Assembly (NCBI GenBank): GCA_942491735.1
Contig: CALOCN010000008.1
Coordinates: 350,978-414,977 of the forward strand
Direction: 5' to 3'
DNA: 64,000 nucleotides
DNA from: CALOCN01 sp942491735
GTDB taxonomy: Bacteria > Eisenbacteria > RBG-16-71-46 > JABDJR01
A program made the translations under genes and the position numbers. This document shows positions 48,633-57,024 of the stretch, piece after piece; position 1 is the first letter of the stretch, and every line of letters starts with the position of its first letter. The notes under the pieces are model-generated. The model was not told where the DNA came from. It did no database searches and saw only the letters and a program-made list of their open reading frames with translations.

Positions 48633-50513
48633 ATGAGCAACCGTAGATTCGAGAAGTTTCTTTGCTTTGTCCTGCTGGGCCTGGTCGTGGCCCTGGCCAG
48701 CAGTTGCGGGGAGTCCTCCCCCACCGGGCCCTCGGTCAGTCATGGCCAGTTCCAGACCGTGATCGAATCCGGCGGCGACTTTGCGCCGGTGCTGGAGTCC
48801 GAGAACGTCACCGTGGGCACCACCCGGGAGATGGTCGAGGACGACGGCACGCGGTGGTTGTGCACCACCAAGACGGTCGAGCGGGTCAGCGCTCCGGACA
48901 AGTACAAGACCCTGGACCCCAACTCCGAGGTCGTGTTTCCCGGGTCCCTCATCCGGGGCTCCACCATCTCCGAAGCCACCCCGGAGCCCATCGGGGTCAA
49001 GCGCGCGGGGGGAAGCTTCTCCATCGACCTCGTCAACGGGTCCCAGGGCGTGCGCGCCACGGTGGACGAGGTGAGCCAGAGCAAGGTGGCGGTGGCGCTC
49101 AACGACATCCTGGCCGAGAACAACGGGATCGGCGCCGCCAACTTTTCCTACAGCTCCCGGCATGTGCAGTCCCGCGAGCATCTGGCCGCGGAGCTCGGCA
49201 TCAACGTCCACACCATCTCCAGCGAGTTCGACGCCAACATCCGGATGCAGAAGGACAGCAGCTACAACTACTGGATGGTGAAGCTGGACCAGATCTACTA
49301 CACCATGCGGTTCGACTGGCCCACCTCTGTGGAGGCGGTCTTCGCTCCGGAAGTGACTCCGGCCCAGTTGGCCAACTACGTGGGACCCGGGAGCCCGGCC
49401 ACCTACATCTCCTCGGTCACCTATGGCCGGATCTTCTACCTGGTCATCAAGTCCAAGGCATCACGGGAGCAGTTGCAGGCGTCGGTCGAGGCATCCTACG
49501 AGGCGGCGGTGACCGGCGGGGAGATCAAGGCCGGGGTGGACTACGTGAAGGATCTCCAGGAGACCACCATTCAGGTGTTCGCCATTGGGGGGGACCAGAA
49601 CAAGGCGCTGGCCACCTTCAACGGGAACTTCGAGGCGGTGCGCGACTTCCTTACCACCGGCGGCGACATCAACACCGGGCGTCCGCTCAGCTACATCCTG
49701 CGTACGGTCAAGGACAACCGGACCGTGTTCGTGAAGGTGAACAACGAGTTCGAGGTCGAGGAGTGTGAGCCGGTCGTGGTGCAGGGGCCGCAGCCCCTGG
49801 TCTGGTACAGCGGCAGTCGGGGTGTGGAGTCCGAGCCCCTCCTGGGGGCCCACGCCATCACCAAGTGGAAGGACAGCTTTGGCAACGAGGCCCTGGATGC
49901 CATTCCGGCCGCGTTCCGCTACATGGGATTCGTGCACTCGGGCGCGGCCCGGGGCAAGGCGGCGGTCTACTTCCAGGACTGGCAGAACAGCACGAAGTCC
50001 TCTTCCGGCACCATGACCTTTCCCGCGCTGAGCTTCGTGAACACGGACTACACGGTGATGGTGCTCGCGCGCAAGATGACCAGCCCGGGGGACAACCATC
50101 ACTCCCAGTGGTTGTGGGGCGCCAGTCAGGACCTTGGCCGCAGCGCGACCATGGGCTGGGACACGGACAAGCGCGTGTTCATCTCCCACGGCGGGGATAC
50201 CCGGCTCAGCGCGGACCTGGATGTGTGGGCCCAGACCGAGTTCCGTCTCTACACGTTCCGGTTCTCACGGACCGAGGGCATGCGGATCTACGTGGACGGC
50301 CAGCTTGCGGCGAACGACCCCACCTTCACCCAGCCCCTGACCGGCTTCAGCGGGGCACGGATCGGCGGAGCGGATGAGCGCGGGTTCCCCGGCGCCAATC
50401 ACATCTGCTACCTGGCCGAGTTCAAGGCCTACGGCGCGGCGCTCAGCGACGAGGAGCGCGAGCGGGAAGAGCGTCAGATCCTGGAGGAGTACGGCTTCAT
50501 TGCCGGGTCGTAG
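48633..50513 (+). CDS. lipoprotein with cholesterol-dependent-cytolysin (thiol-activated cytolysin) pore domain and C-terminal LamG/ConA-like domain
   Basis: 626 residues. Signal peptide with lipobox LASSC (Cys25). Residues about 85-380 align along their whole length with domains 1-3 of the cholesterol-dependent cytolysins: LDPNSEVVFPGSLIRGSTI (94-112), the helix KVAVALNDILAENN, QIYYTMRFD (220-228), SVTYGRIFYLVIKS (261-274, the conserved YGR strand), FAIGGD (316-321), and RPLSYILRTVKDNRTVFVKV (350-369). The family's domain 4 with the Trp-rich undecapeptide is absent. Instead residues about 386-620 form a LamG/concanavalin-like jelly roll (VMVLARKMTSPG, FRFSRTEGMRIYVDGQLAAND, GARIGGADE, AEFKAYGAALSDEE). 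A strong terminator follows. Probably a cell-surface pore former that binds a glycan or protein rather than cholesterol. Confidence 0.88.
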   Translation: MSNRRFEKFLCFVLLGLVVALASSCGESSPTGPSVSHGQFQTVIESGGDFAPVLESENVTVGTTREMVEDDGTRWLCTTKTVERVSAPDKYKTLDPNSEVVFPGSLIRGSTISEATPEPIGVKRAGGSFSIDLVNGSQGVRATVDEVSQSKVAVALNDILAENNGIGAANFSYSSRHVQSREHLAAELGINVHTISSEFDANIRMQKDSSYNYWMVKLDQIYYTMRFDWPTSVEAVFAPEVTPAQLANYVGPGSPATYISSVTYGRIFYLVIKSKASREQLQASVEASYEAAVTGGEIKAGVDYVKDLQETTIQVFAIGGDQNKALATFNGNFEAVRDFLTTGGDINTGRPLSYILRTVKDNRTVFVKVNNEFEVEECEPVVVQGPQPLVWYSGSRGVESEPLLGAHAITKWKDSFGNEALDAIPAAFRYMGFVHSGAARGKAAVYFQDWQNSTKSSSGTMTFPALSFVNTDYTVMVLARKMTSPGDNHHSQWLWGASQDLGRSATMGWDTDKRVFISHGGDTRLSADLDVWAQTEFRLYTFRFSRTEGMRIYVDGQLAANDPTFTQPLTGFSGARIGGADERGFPGANHICYLAEFKAYGAALSDEEREREERQILEEYGFIAGS

Positions 50514-50568
50514 GTAGAAGCGATGGTCAGCTGATCTGCCGGCCCGGCGCCTCCGGGACGGTGGGGGT

Positions 50569-50606
50569 GCGCCCCGGAGGAGATCCCTCCGGGGCGCGAT
50601 TTGTTT
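50569..50606 (+). terminator. strong intrinsic terminator of the cytolysin-LamG gene
   Basis: GCGCCCCGGAGG (50569-50580) and CCTCCGGGGCGC (50586-50597) form a perfect 12-pair stem with a five-base loop, followed by GATTTGTTT. It lies 55 bases after the stop. Confidence 0.8.
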
Positions 50607-50622
50607 GTCCACCCGGGTGGAC
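50607..50622. repeat. perfect palindrome GTCCACCCGGGTGGAC, copy 1
   Basis: A 16-base perfect palindrome immediately after the terminator of the cytolysin gene and 21 bases before the end of the convergent PQQ-dehydrogenase gene. The same core recurs in a 20-base palindrome at 63811-63830. It could be a protein-binding site or a small dispersed repeat. Confidence 0.6.
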
Positions 50623-50643
50623 GGGAATGCTCTGGATTCCCGG

Positions 50644-52134
50644 TTATTGGTGAACGACGAGCCGGCTCACGGTCGAAGTCGACTCTCCACGATACCGGGC
50701 AAGGTAGACGCCCGGTGGAACCCGGCCGCCACGACTGTCCCGCAGGTTCCATGCGGTGCTCGAGGTCCCAGGGGCCGCGCTGAGCGAGGCAACACGCCGC
50801 CCGCGGATGTCGAAGAGATCCACGGTTCCCCCTGTGTCCGCCGGCAACTGGATGGTGACCCCACTCGCTTGACTGGACACCGGATTCGGGAAGGCGGCCA
50901 ACCGCGCCGGGACGACCGGATCGGGAGCTCCGGTGATGACGCCCGTGTAGATGATCCGCTTCAGCGACCCGGCGATGGTGACGTAGTAGATCGCGTCGTC
51001 GGCGCCCTGATCCGAATCGACCATGAAGGTCTCGCCGGTTCCCCAGTCGGTGGCGTTGGGCTGACCGGGGACGGCCGGAAGCAGGCTCCAGGACCCGCCG
51101 TTGTTCTTGAGCACCCGGATTACCCCGGAGTACGCCTCGGAAAAGAAGAGGCATCCGTCGTAGAGGGGCGGGAAACGATGGGTGCCGCCGCCACCGCGAT
51201 ACAACGGGAGGGAGAGAATGGACTGGGGCGAGGCATTGTGGAGGATGGAGTAGATGGGATGGACCGGGTTGAGACTGGTCACGCTGCACCCGCCGGGATC
51301 CACCTCGAGCGGCCCCTCCCAGATGGGCCAGCCAAAGTTCTCCCCTCCCGTACACACGTCCAGTTCCTCGTAGGTGTTCTCGCCGACATCGGCGATGTAG
51401 AGCGTTCCGGTCAGCGGGTCGATGGAGAACCGGAAGGGATTGCGGACCCCGTAGGCGAAGGCCAGATCCGAATCGGTGCCGTTGGCGGGGAACGGATTCC
51501 CCGGAGCAATGAGGAGGGCCCGGGGTGGCGGGTTGACGCCGATGTTGGGCAAGTCGATCACGTTCAGACGCAGGATGACCCCCTTGAGCGAAGTCGAGTC
51601 CTGGGCGCTGCAGGGATCCCGGTCATCCCCGATGCTCACGTAGAGCATGTCGTCGATGCCGAATCGCAGGGTGCCTCCGTTGTGGGTGCTTCGGTCAAGG
51701 GGAGCGTCGTCGATGATGAGATACGGATTGCTGAGCGAGAGGTTGGTGCTGTCCGGATCGGAGAGGCTACCGGACACGTTGTAACGGCTGATCACGATGT
51801 TGCGGGGCGAATTCCGCGTATGGAAGAGATAGACGTAGGGATCGGTCGGCCACCCGGGATCCACCGCGACATCGAGCAGGCCGCTTTCGCTATCGGTGAA
51901 GAGGTTACCCATGGTGAAGATCGTGTTCACGGCGCCGGCCAGGGTGACGACCCGGAGTCTTCCCGTGTTCTTCTCGGCAACCAGAACACGACCGTCCGGA
52001 AGCAGGGTCATCCCGGTCGGGGACGACAGTCCGGAGACGATGGTCTCGTCGCTGAAGTCCGTGGGGAGGGTGGCGGCCCGGGCTGTGCCGGTGAGAGCAA
52101 GAAGAAAGGCAAGTGAAAGCAGAACGTGGCGCAT
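50644..52134 (-). CDS. secreted PQQ-dependent sugar (glucose/sorbosone) dehydrogenase-like protein with FlgD-like C-terminal tag
   Basis: 496 residues from MRHVLLSLAFLLALTGTARA, with GGAG eight bases before the ATG at 52134. The six-bladed propeller of soluble PQQ dehydrogenases is clear: GLSSPTGMTLLPDGRVLVAEKNTG, GLLDVAVDPGW, HNGGTLRFGIDDMLYVSIGD, and GVRNPFRFSIDPLTGTLYIADVGEN. The His of HNGG and the Arg of VRNPFR belong to the PQQ pocket. The last ~75 residues are a FlgD-Ig-like tag (RLAAFPNPVSSQASGVTIQL, DLFDIRGRRVASL, NLRDSRGGRVPPGVYLARY). It probably oxidises an extracellular sugar; no PQQ synthesis genes are in the window. Confidence 0.88.
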   Translation of the reverse strand: MRHVLLSLAFLLALTGTARAATLPTDFSDETIVSGLSSPTGMTLLPDGRVLVAEKNTGRLRVVTLAGAVNTIFTMGNLFTDSESGLLDVAVDPGWPTDPYVYLFHTRNSPRNIVISRYNVSGSLSDPDSTNLSLSNPYLIIDDAPLDRSTHNGGTLRFGIDDMLYVSIGDDRDPCSAQDSTSLKGVILRLNVIDLPNIGVNPPPRALLIAPGNPFPANGTDSDLAFAYGVRNPFRFSIDPLTGTLYIADVGENTYEELDVCTGGENFGWPIWEGPLEVDPGGCSVTSLNPVHPIYSILHNASPQSILSLPLYRGGGGTHRFPPLYDGCLFFSEAYSGVIRVLKNNGGSWSLLPAVPGQPNATDWGTGETFMVDSDQGADDAIYYVTIAGSLKRIIYTGVITGAPDPVVPARLAAFPNPVSSQASGVTIQLPADTGGTVDLFDIRGRRVASLSAAPGTSSTAWNLRDSRGGRVPPGVYLARYRGESTSTVSRLVVHQ

Positions 52135-52353
52135 GGTGCGGCTCCGTCGGTTGCGGGCGTGACGCTGGGACGGGGGCCCAGTGTACCCCGTGCCGCGATC
52201 CCTGGGAACGCACACCGCTCTGCTCATCGCGGGAACTGACAACGCGACAATCATTTGCAACCGAGTGTCCGGATATTGTAAAATCTTGAAATCTGTATTT
52301 ACCCGTTCGGACGGTTCCCCCCCCGTTCATCTCATCCGAAGGGACCCAGCTCC

Positions 52354-55300
52354 ATGCGTCTTCCCCTGCCGGCGGGCTTGTGCCTGGCCATCGCCGTTCT
52401 GGTCGCACCCTTTTCTGCTGATGCTGCAACGAGTTGCAAGCCCTCGCCGGATCTGGAGATCCAATGGGTCCCGCTGCAGACACCCACCGAGGGCGCTTCG
52501 GTTCCCACCGAGATCCGCGTCACCTCGCATACCCGGGTTCTGGGAGCGACGTTCGACTTCGATATCCCGCCTGGTTTCCGCATCCTCGGCGGGTTGCCCG
52601 ATATCTCCAAGGTTCCCGAGTTGGGAGAAACCCTCGTCTATCCGGTGACCGTAATGGCCCCCGAGGATGCCTCGAACTTCCCCAGCGCGAACGCCCAGGT
52701 GACCACTCCGGGTGGCACCTACCGGGTTGGTGGCGGATTGGACATCCGGGTGCCGCGGCAGATCGGCAACGTCATCCAGGGGGCGGACGGGGCGTACCTG
52801 GATCGCCCGCTGGCCCAGGTGCCGCGGTCAGGCGGCTTGGGTTCGGTTTCCCAGGCGGGGACCCTGATCGGGCGCGTGCTCTACCGGGATCGCCTGCAGA
52901 CACCCAGCGGCTTCCTGTATGCGGAGGGCTCGGGGAACGATCCCCTGGTTCCGGTGCGCATGGCCCGGGTGGAACTGCTGAGAAACGGATCGGTGGAGCA
53001 GTCCCAGGGCCTGGCCCTCGACGGCACGTTCAGCTTTGGCAGCGTCCCGGCATCGGGCGACGACTGGTCCATCCGGGTGGTGAGCCGCACCCACACCAGC
53101 CCCAATCATCATGTCCGCACCCCGGCCAACGCGCTCTACACCTTCACCAGCGGCACCCAGCAGTTCCCCACCGGCGCGGGCGACTTTGGCGACTTCATTC
53201 TCGACCACGGCTCGGGGGCAGTGGTCATGAACATTCTCGACGAAGCGGTGTCGGGGGCGTTGGAGTACCAGGCCGTGGACGGAGGCCTCCCTTCCGGCGG
53301 GACGCTCTACATCGAGTGGGACGACATCAGCAGCCCCGGGTCGTACTACTTCGGCAACCAGATTTCCCTCAACACCGATGACGGGTGGGACGACTCGGTC
53401 ATCGTGCACGAGTACGGTCATTGGGTGGACTCCATCTCCTGGACTACCGGTCAGCCGGGCGGAGCCCACTTCGTCAACGACACCCAGCAGGATCCTCGAC
53501 TCTCCTTCGGGGAGGGTTTTGCCTCCTACTGGCAGTGTGCGGTCAAACACCGGGAAGGGGAGCCCTATCCCACCTGGTACATCGACACCAACGGGAGTTC
53601 CGGGGCGGGAGGTCTTGGGTTTTCGTATGACAACGAGGGACCCAGCTACGGGGTCGTGGGACTGGCCAGCGAGGTCATTGTCACCGCCACCCTCTACGAC
53701 ATCATCGACGGTCCCTCGTCCACGGACAACACGCCGGGAGTGGATGACGAGAACCTGGAGCTCTCACCCACCGAGGTCTGGGAAGCGCTCAACGGCAACG
53801 AGATGTTCATTGGGTACATCACCCTCGAGGATTTCTGGGACAGCTGGTTTGCCCCGGACGTCAACAACGGCTTCTTCACCGACATGGAGCACGCGTTCAC
53901 CCGGCACGGGGTTCGTCTGGTGGAAGACGCGGCCGAGCCGGATCCCTCACCCGGGACGGACCTTCCCACCGACGGGACGGTGCTTGAGCACACGTTCTAC
54001 GCCGCCAACGACACGGACAAGTTCCGCATCGTGGCCGTGGCCGGTCAGGGGATCGCGGTGGAAACGTCCCGCATCCGCGGGTGGGGTGATACCCAGGTCA
54101 ACGTGCAGGGTCCCATCGGGAACATCCTGATCAACACCACCAACGACGACAAGGGCGCCAATCCATCCACCACCATGGAGCACACCGCCTCCCTGGTCGA
54201 GTTCACCGCGCCGGCGACGGGGTACTACGAGGTCACGGTCACGCGGCGGTTCAAGAACCGCTCCACCTACGTGGAATATGGCTCCTATGACATCGAGGCC
54301 AGAGCCGGCGCTCCCATCAACCCCGACGAGCCGGTGATCGCCCTTCATGCCAAGGTCGCGGCAGCGAAGACGACCTGCACCACACAGACCCCCAACGCGC
54401 TCGGCATCGCCTGTTCCGATTACCTTACCGAGTGGCCTCTCCTGACCGGAGCGGATGTCTACGTGGTGGTGGCGAACGCGGATGCGTCGGACGGGGTGGC
54501 GGGGTTGTCCGTGGGTCTCACCTACGACGAAGTCGCCGGCGCCGGAGTCGACATCTTCGACTGGACCCTTTGCGCGGACCTGGACTTCCCCAGCTCCGGC
54601 GCCCATGGGATATGGCCGGCCTCGGAGGGCGGGAACCGGATTACCTGGGTGACCCCGACCAACTGCCAGGACACGGAGATTGCTCCGGACGGTGTCCACG
54701 CCGTGGCCGGCGCCCTCTATGTCTACGCCTACGACGACGACTTCCTCGCCTTGGATCTCAACCGCAACGTTCCCACGCCGGAGCTCACGGTAGCCGACTG
54801 TGACGCGGCCGAGACCGACATCGGATTGACGTCGGTCGGGTACCTCGCGGTGGGAAGCGGTACGGGATGCTCGCCCTGTGATGGCGGCTGCGGACTCTCG
54901 ATCGACTCCACCCCCACCTGTCCCATCCCGGCCGCGCAGGTCAACACGGCCTACGGTCCGGTCCAGTTCACCGCCTCGGGTACGTTCCCCCCGCTGGCCT
55001 GGGAGGCGGTGGATCTGCCGCCCGGACTAAGCATCAACGCAGTGACCGGGGAAATCAGCGGGACCCCGACCAGCACCGGCAGTTTTGATTTCCTGGTCGC
55101 GGTGACCGACGCCCGCGGGGCCGATTACATCGAGTGCAGCATCACGGTGACCACGACCCTGGATGCCGGACCCGCCCTTCCGGCCAGGGTGTTCGCCCTC
55201 TCGGCGGCCTATCCCAACCCCTTCCGGTCTTCCACCGCCATCGCGTTCCAGCTCCCGGAAGCGTCCGATGTCACCCTGACCGTGTTCGACAGTGCCGGAC

Positions 55301-55470
55301 GTCGGGTGCGTACCCTGGTCGACGGCCCGCGTGAAGCCGGGGAGCACCTGGAGCGATGGGACGGGCGTCGGGACGACGGGGTCCGCGCCACCGCCGGTAT
55401 CTACTTCACGCGTCTCAGCGCGGGCTCGCAGATGCGAAGCGGCAAGATCGTTCTCACCTCGGGTCGTTAG
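52354..55470 (+). CDS. secreted HEYGH zinc peptidase with PPC, Ig-like and FlgD-like C-terminal domains
   Basis: 1038 residues with signal peptide (MRLPLPAGLCLAIAVLVAPFSADA). An N-terminal beta domain precedes the catalytic zone: HEYGHW at 352-357, then GEGFAS at 386-391 with E387 as the probable third ligand, and TLYDIIDGPSSTDNT. Residues about 525-660 are a bacterial pre-peptidase C-terminal (PPC) domain (DGTVLEHTFYAANDTDKFRI). A cohesin-like region (about 670-850), an Ig/He_PIG domain (PPGLSINAVTGEISGTPTSTGSF) and a FlgD-Ig-like tag (AAYPNPFRSSTAIAFQL, VFDSAGRRVRTL, ERWDGRRDDG) follow. Same catalytic layout as the 1209-residue protein at 39525. Presumably an extracellular protease. Confidence 0.8.
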   Translation: MRLPLPAGLCLAIAVLVAPFSADAATSCKPSPDLEIQWVPLQTPTEGASVPTEIRVTSHTRVLGATFDFDIPPGFRILGGLPDISKVPELGETLVYPVTVMAPEDASNFPSANAQVTTPGGTYRVGGGLDIRVPRQIGNVIQGADGAYLDRPLAQVPRSGGLGSVSQAGTLIGRVLYRDRLQTPSGFLYAEGSGNDPLVPVRMARVELLRNGSVEQSQGLALDGTFSFGSVPASGDDWSIRVVSRTHTSPNHHVRTPANALYTFTSGTQQFPTGAGDFGDFILDHGSGAVVMNILDEAVSGALEYQAVDGGLPSGGTLYIEWDDISSPGSYYFGNQISLNTDDGWDDSVIVHEYGHWVDSISWTTGQPGGAHFVNDTQQDPRLSFGEGFASYWQCAVKHREGEPYPTWYIDTNGSSGAGGLGFSYDNEGPSYGVVGLASEVIVTATLYDIIDGPSSTDNTPGVDDENLELSPTEVWEALNGNEMFIGYITLEDFWDSWFAPDVNNGFFTDMEHAFTRHGVRLVEDAAEPDPSPGTDLPTDGTVLEHTFYAANDTDKFRIVAVAGQGIAVETSRIRGWGDTQVNVQGPIGNILINTTNDDKGANPSTTMEHTASLVEFTAPATGYYEVTVTRRFKNRSTYVEYGSYDIEARAGAPINPDEPVIALHAKVAAAKTTCTTQTPNALGIACSDYLTEWPLLTGADVYVVVANADASDGVAGLSVGLTYDEVAGAGVDIFDWTLCADLDFPSSGAHGIWPASEGGNRITWVTPTNCQDTEIAPDGVHAVAGALYVYAYDDDFLALDLNRNVPTPELTVADCDAAETDIGLTSVGYLAVGSGTGCSPCDGGCGLSIDSTPTCPIPAAQVNTAYGPVQFTASGTFPPLAWEAVDLPPGLSINAVTGEISGTPTSTGSFDFLVAVTDARGADYIECSITVTTTLDAGPALPARVFALSAAYPNPFRSSTAIAFQLPEASDVTLTVFDSAGRRVRTLVDGPREAGEHLERWDGRRDDGVRATAGIYFTRLSAGSQMRSGKIVLTSGR

Positions 55471-55477
55471 CCCGGGA

Positions 55478-57022
55478 TCAGGAACCGGAGCGGGGAAGCA
55501 GCGCGATCCGTTCGTGCCCGTAGTCGATGACCATGCGGAAGCGTTCCAGGAGCTCTCCGCCGATGTTGCCTGCGGTGTAGGCGTCGGCGAATGCCCCCTT
55601 GAGTTCGACCGCGAACTCGACGTCGAGGTCCCTGAAGGTCTCGCTTCCCAGGGTGAACGAGCGCACGGTGCCGGTTCGGGTGGAAACGTACCCCCCCACG
55701 CCACCGGACTGCCCGCTATCGGTATCCCGGCCTTCCAGCAGACCCTGTTCGGTGACATACGGTGCATGGAACGTGACCGAGGTCCCGGCGGCGCCGGTGT
55801 CCAGCTTGTACCACGCGGTGTCCTCTTCTTCCAGGGTCGCTTCCATGCAGGGATGACGGGAGTGGAAGCGAAGGGGTTGCCATCCGGAATCCAGGGCGTA
55901 GCTCGCGGGATCGTAGAGCGCGACCTTCCCATCCACGAGATCGAACTCGGCGACGGTGCGGGACAGCAGATCGAAACCGAGGATGCCCACGATTTCCACG
56001 CCCCAGGCGCCGCTGAGGAAACCCAGGTCCAACTCGACGAAGACGGGCCGGTCCAGGGTGGCTCGCCCCACGGTCAGTGACGCGGCCTGGCGAAAGGAGG
56101 CCTCGGTATGGCCGCCCACTCCGCCCACGACAACCCGTCCCACCGATTCCAGGGAATCGCAGACATCCGCCCGCGAAGAGATGCAGGAGGCCCCGGCTCC
56201 GGTGTCGATGACGAACCAACCCGGCTCGCCCCCGTTGACGCTGGCCTTGGCGATGAGGTGCCCTGAGGCAGTCTTCTGAAGATCCAGCTCCGCGGGAAGC
56301 CGGTTGTCGAACCGTACGTCGTCGTATTCGCGCGACACGCGCAGGCCGGCGAGCGGCTCGTCCGGCGTTGCGGGCACCAGTTCGGTCAGATGCCACAACT
56401 CGACCTCTCCCTGGAACCGGGTCAGGGTCACGCTTCCCGGGAGCGTGATTCCGTTTGTCTGGAACCACTCGGAGAGGACGTACGTGTTGATGCCTTCTTC
56501 GGCTGTGTGCACGAAGCGTTCCGGCAGCCACGTCTGCGGGTCGACGGTGAGGGTTCCCTCGTAGTAGCCCAGGCGCAGGGAGAGGATGGGTTTCCCGTCG
56601 TCGGTCTCCTCGATCCCGACCACCTCCAGGAGATCACTGATGAGCCACTGACCGGTGGCCAGCCAGAGCAACGTAAGACCCTCTTCGCGGTCTTCCATGT
56701 CCGTCCGGCTCACGGTACGGCTCCAGTCCCGGATCCACAGGTCGGTCCCGTCGAAGATGCGGGTGATGCCCAGCGGGCTGTCCAGGACGTCGGCGTAGCG
56801 GCCGTCGGGGTGGAAGTAGAGGGCGTAGTCCCCCTCCACCTGGTAGATCTCCGCGGTTCCGCGCGCGACCAGTCCGTGCTCGAACGAGGCGATGGCCCGG
56901 GTGCCGATCGCGGCGCGCATATGATCGAGGACCGTTTGCGGGAGCCGTTCCGCGAGGGCGGTGCCGGGCAGGAGGAGGAAGGCAAAGGCGAGAAGGGATG
57001 AGACGAGGCGGAACGGGCGCAT
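55478..57022 (-). CDS. secreted retropepsin-like aspartyl protease with two DTGA motifs
   Basis: 514 residues from MRPFRLVSSLLAFAFLLLPGTALA at 57022 (AGGAG nine bases upstream; a GTG at 57028 overlapping the kinase stop as GTGA is the alternative). Residues 30-240 form an LolA/LppX-like beta domain. Two retropepsin-like half-folds follow: FVIDTGAGASCIS with D273 and YKLDTGAAGTSVTF with D408. Each has a later hydrophobic-Gly motif (VEIVGILGFDLLSRTVAEFD; AGNIGGELLERFRMVIDY). Two halves in one chain could form a complete aspartyl active site. It is the last gene of the sigma factor-kinase operon, so it may be an exported effector of that pathway. Confidence 0.85.
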   Translation of the reverse strand: MRPFRLVSSLLAFAFLLLPGTALAERLPQTVLDHMRAAIGTRAIASFEHGLVARGTAEIYQVEGDYALYFHPDGRYADVLDSPLGITRIFDGTDLWIRDWSRTVSRTDMEDREEGLTLLWLATGQWLISDLLEVVGIEETDDGKPILSLRLGYYEGTLTVDPQTWLPERFVHTAEEGINTYVLSEWFQTNGITLPGSVTLTRFQGEVELWHLTELVPATPDEPLAGLRVSREYDDVRFDNRLPAELDLQKTASGHLIAKASVNGGEPGWFVIDTGAGASCISSRADVCDSLESVGRVVVGGVGGHTEASFRQAASLTVGRATLDRPVFVELDLGFLSGAWGVEIVGILGFDLLSRTVAEFDLVDGKVALYDPASYALDSGWQPLRFHSRHPCMEATLEEEDTAWYKLDTGAAGTSVTFHAPYVTEQGLLEGRDTDSGQSGGVGGYVSTRTGTVRSFTLGSETFRDLDVEFAVELKGAFADAYTAGNIGGELLERFRMVIDYGHERIALLPRSGS

Positions 57023-57024
57023 GG

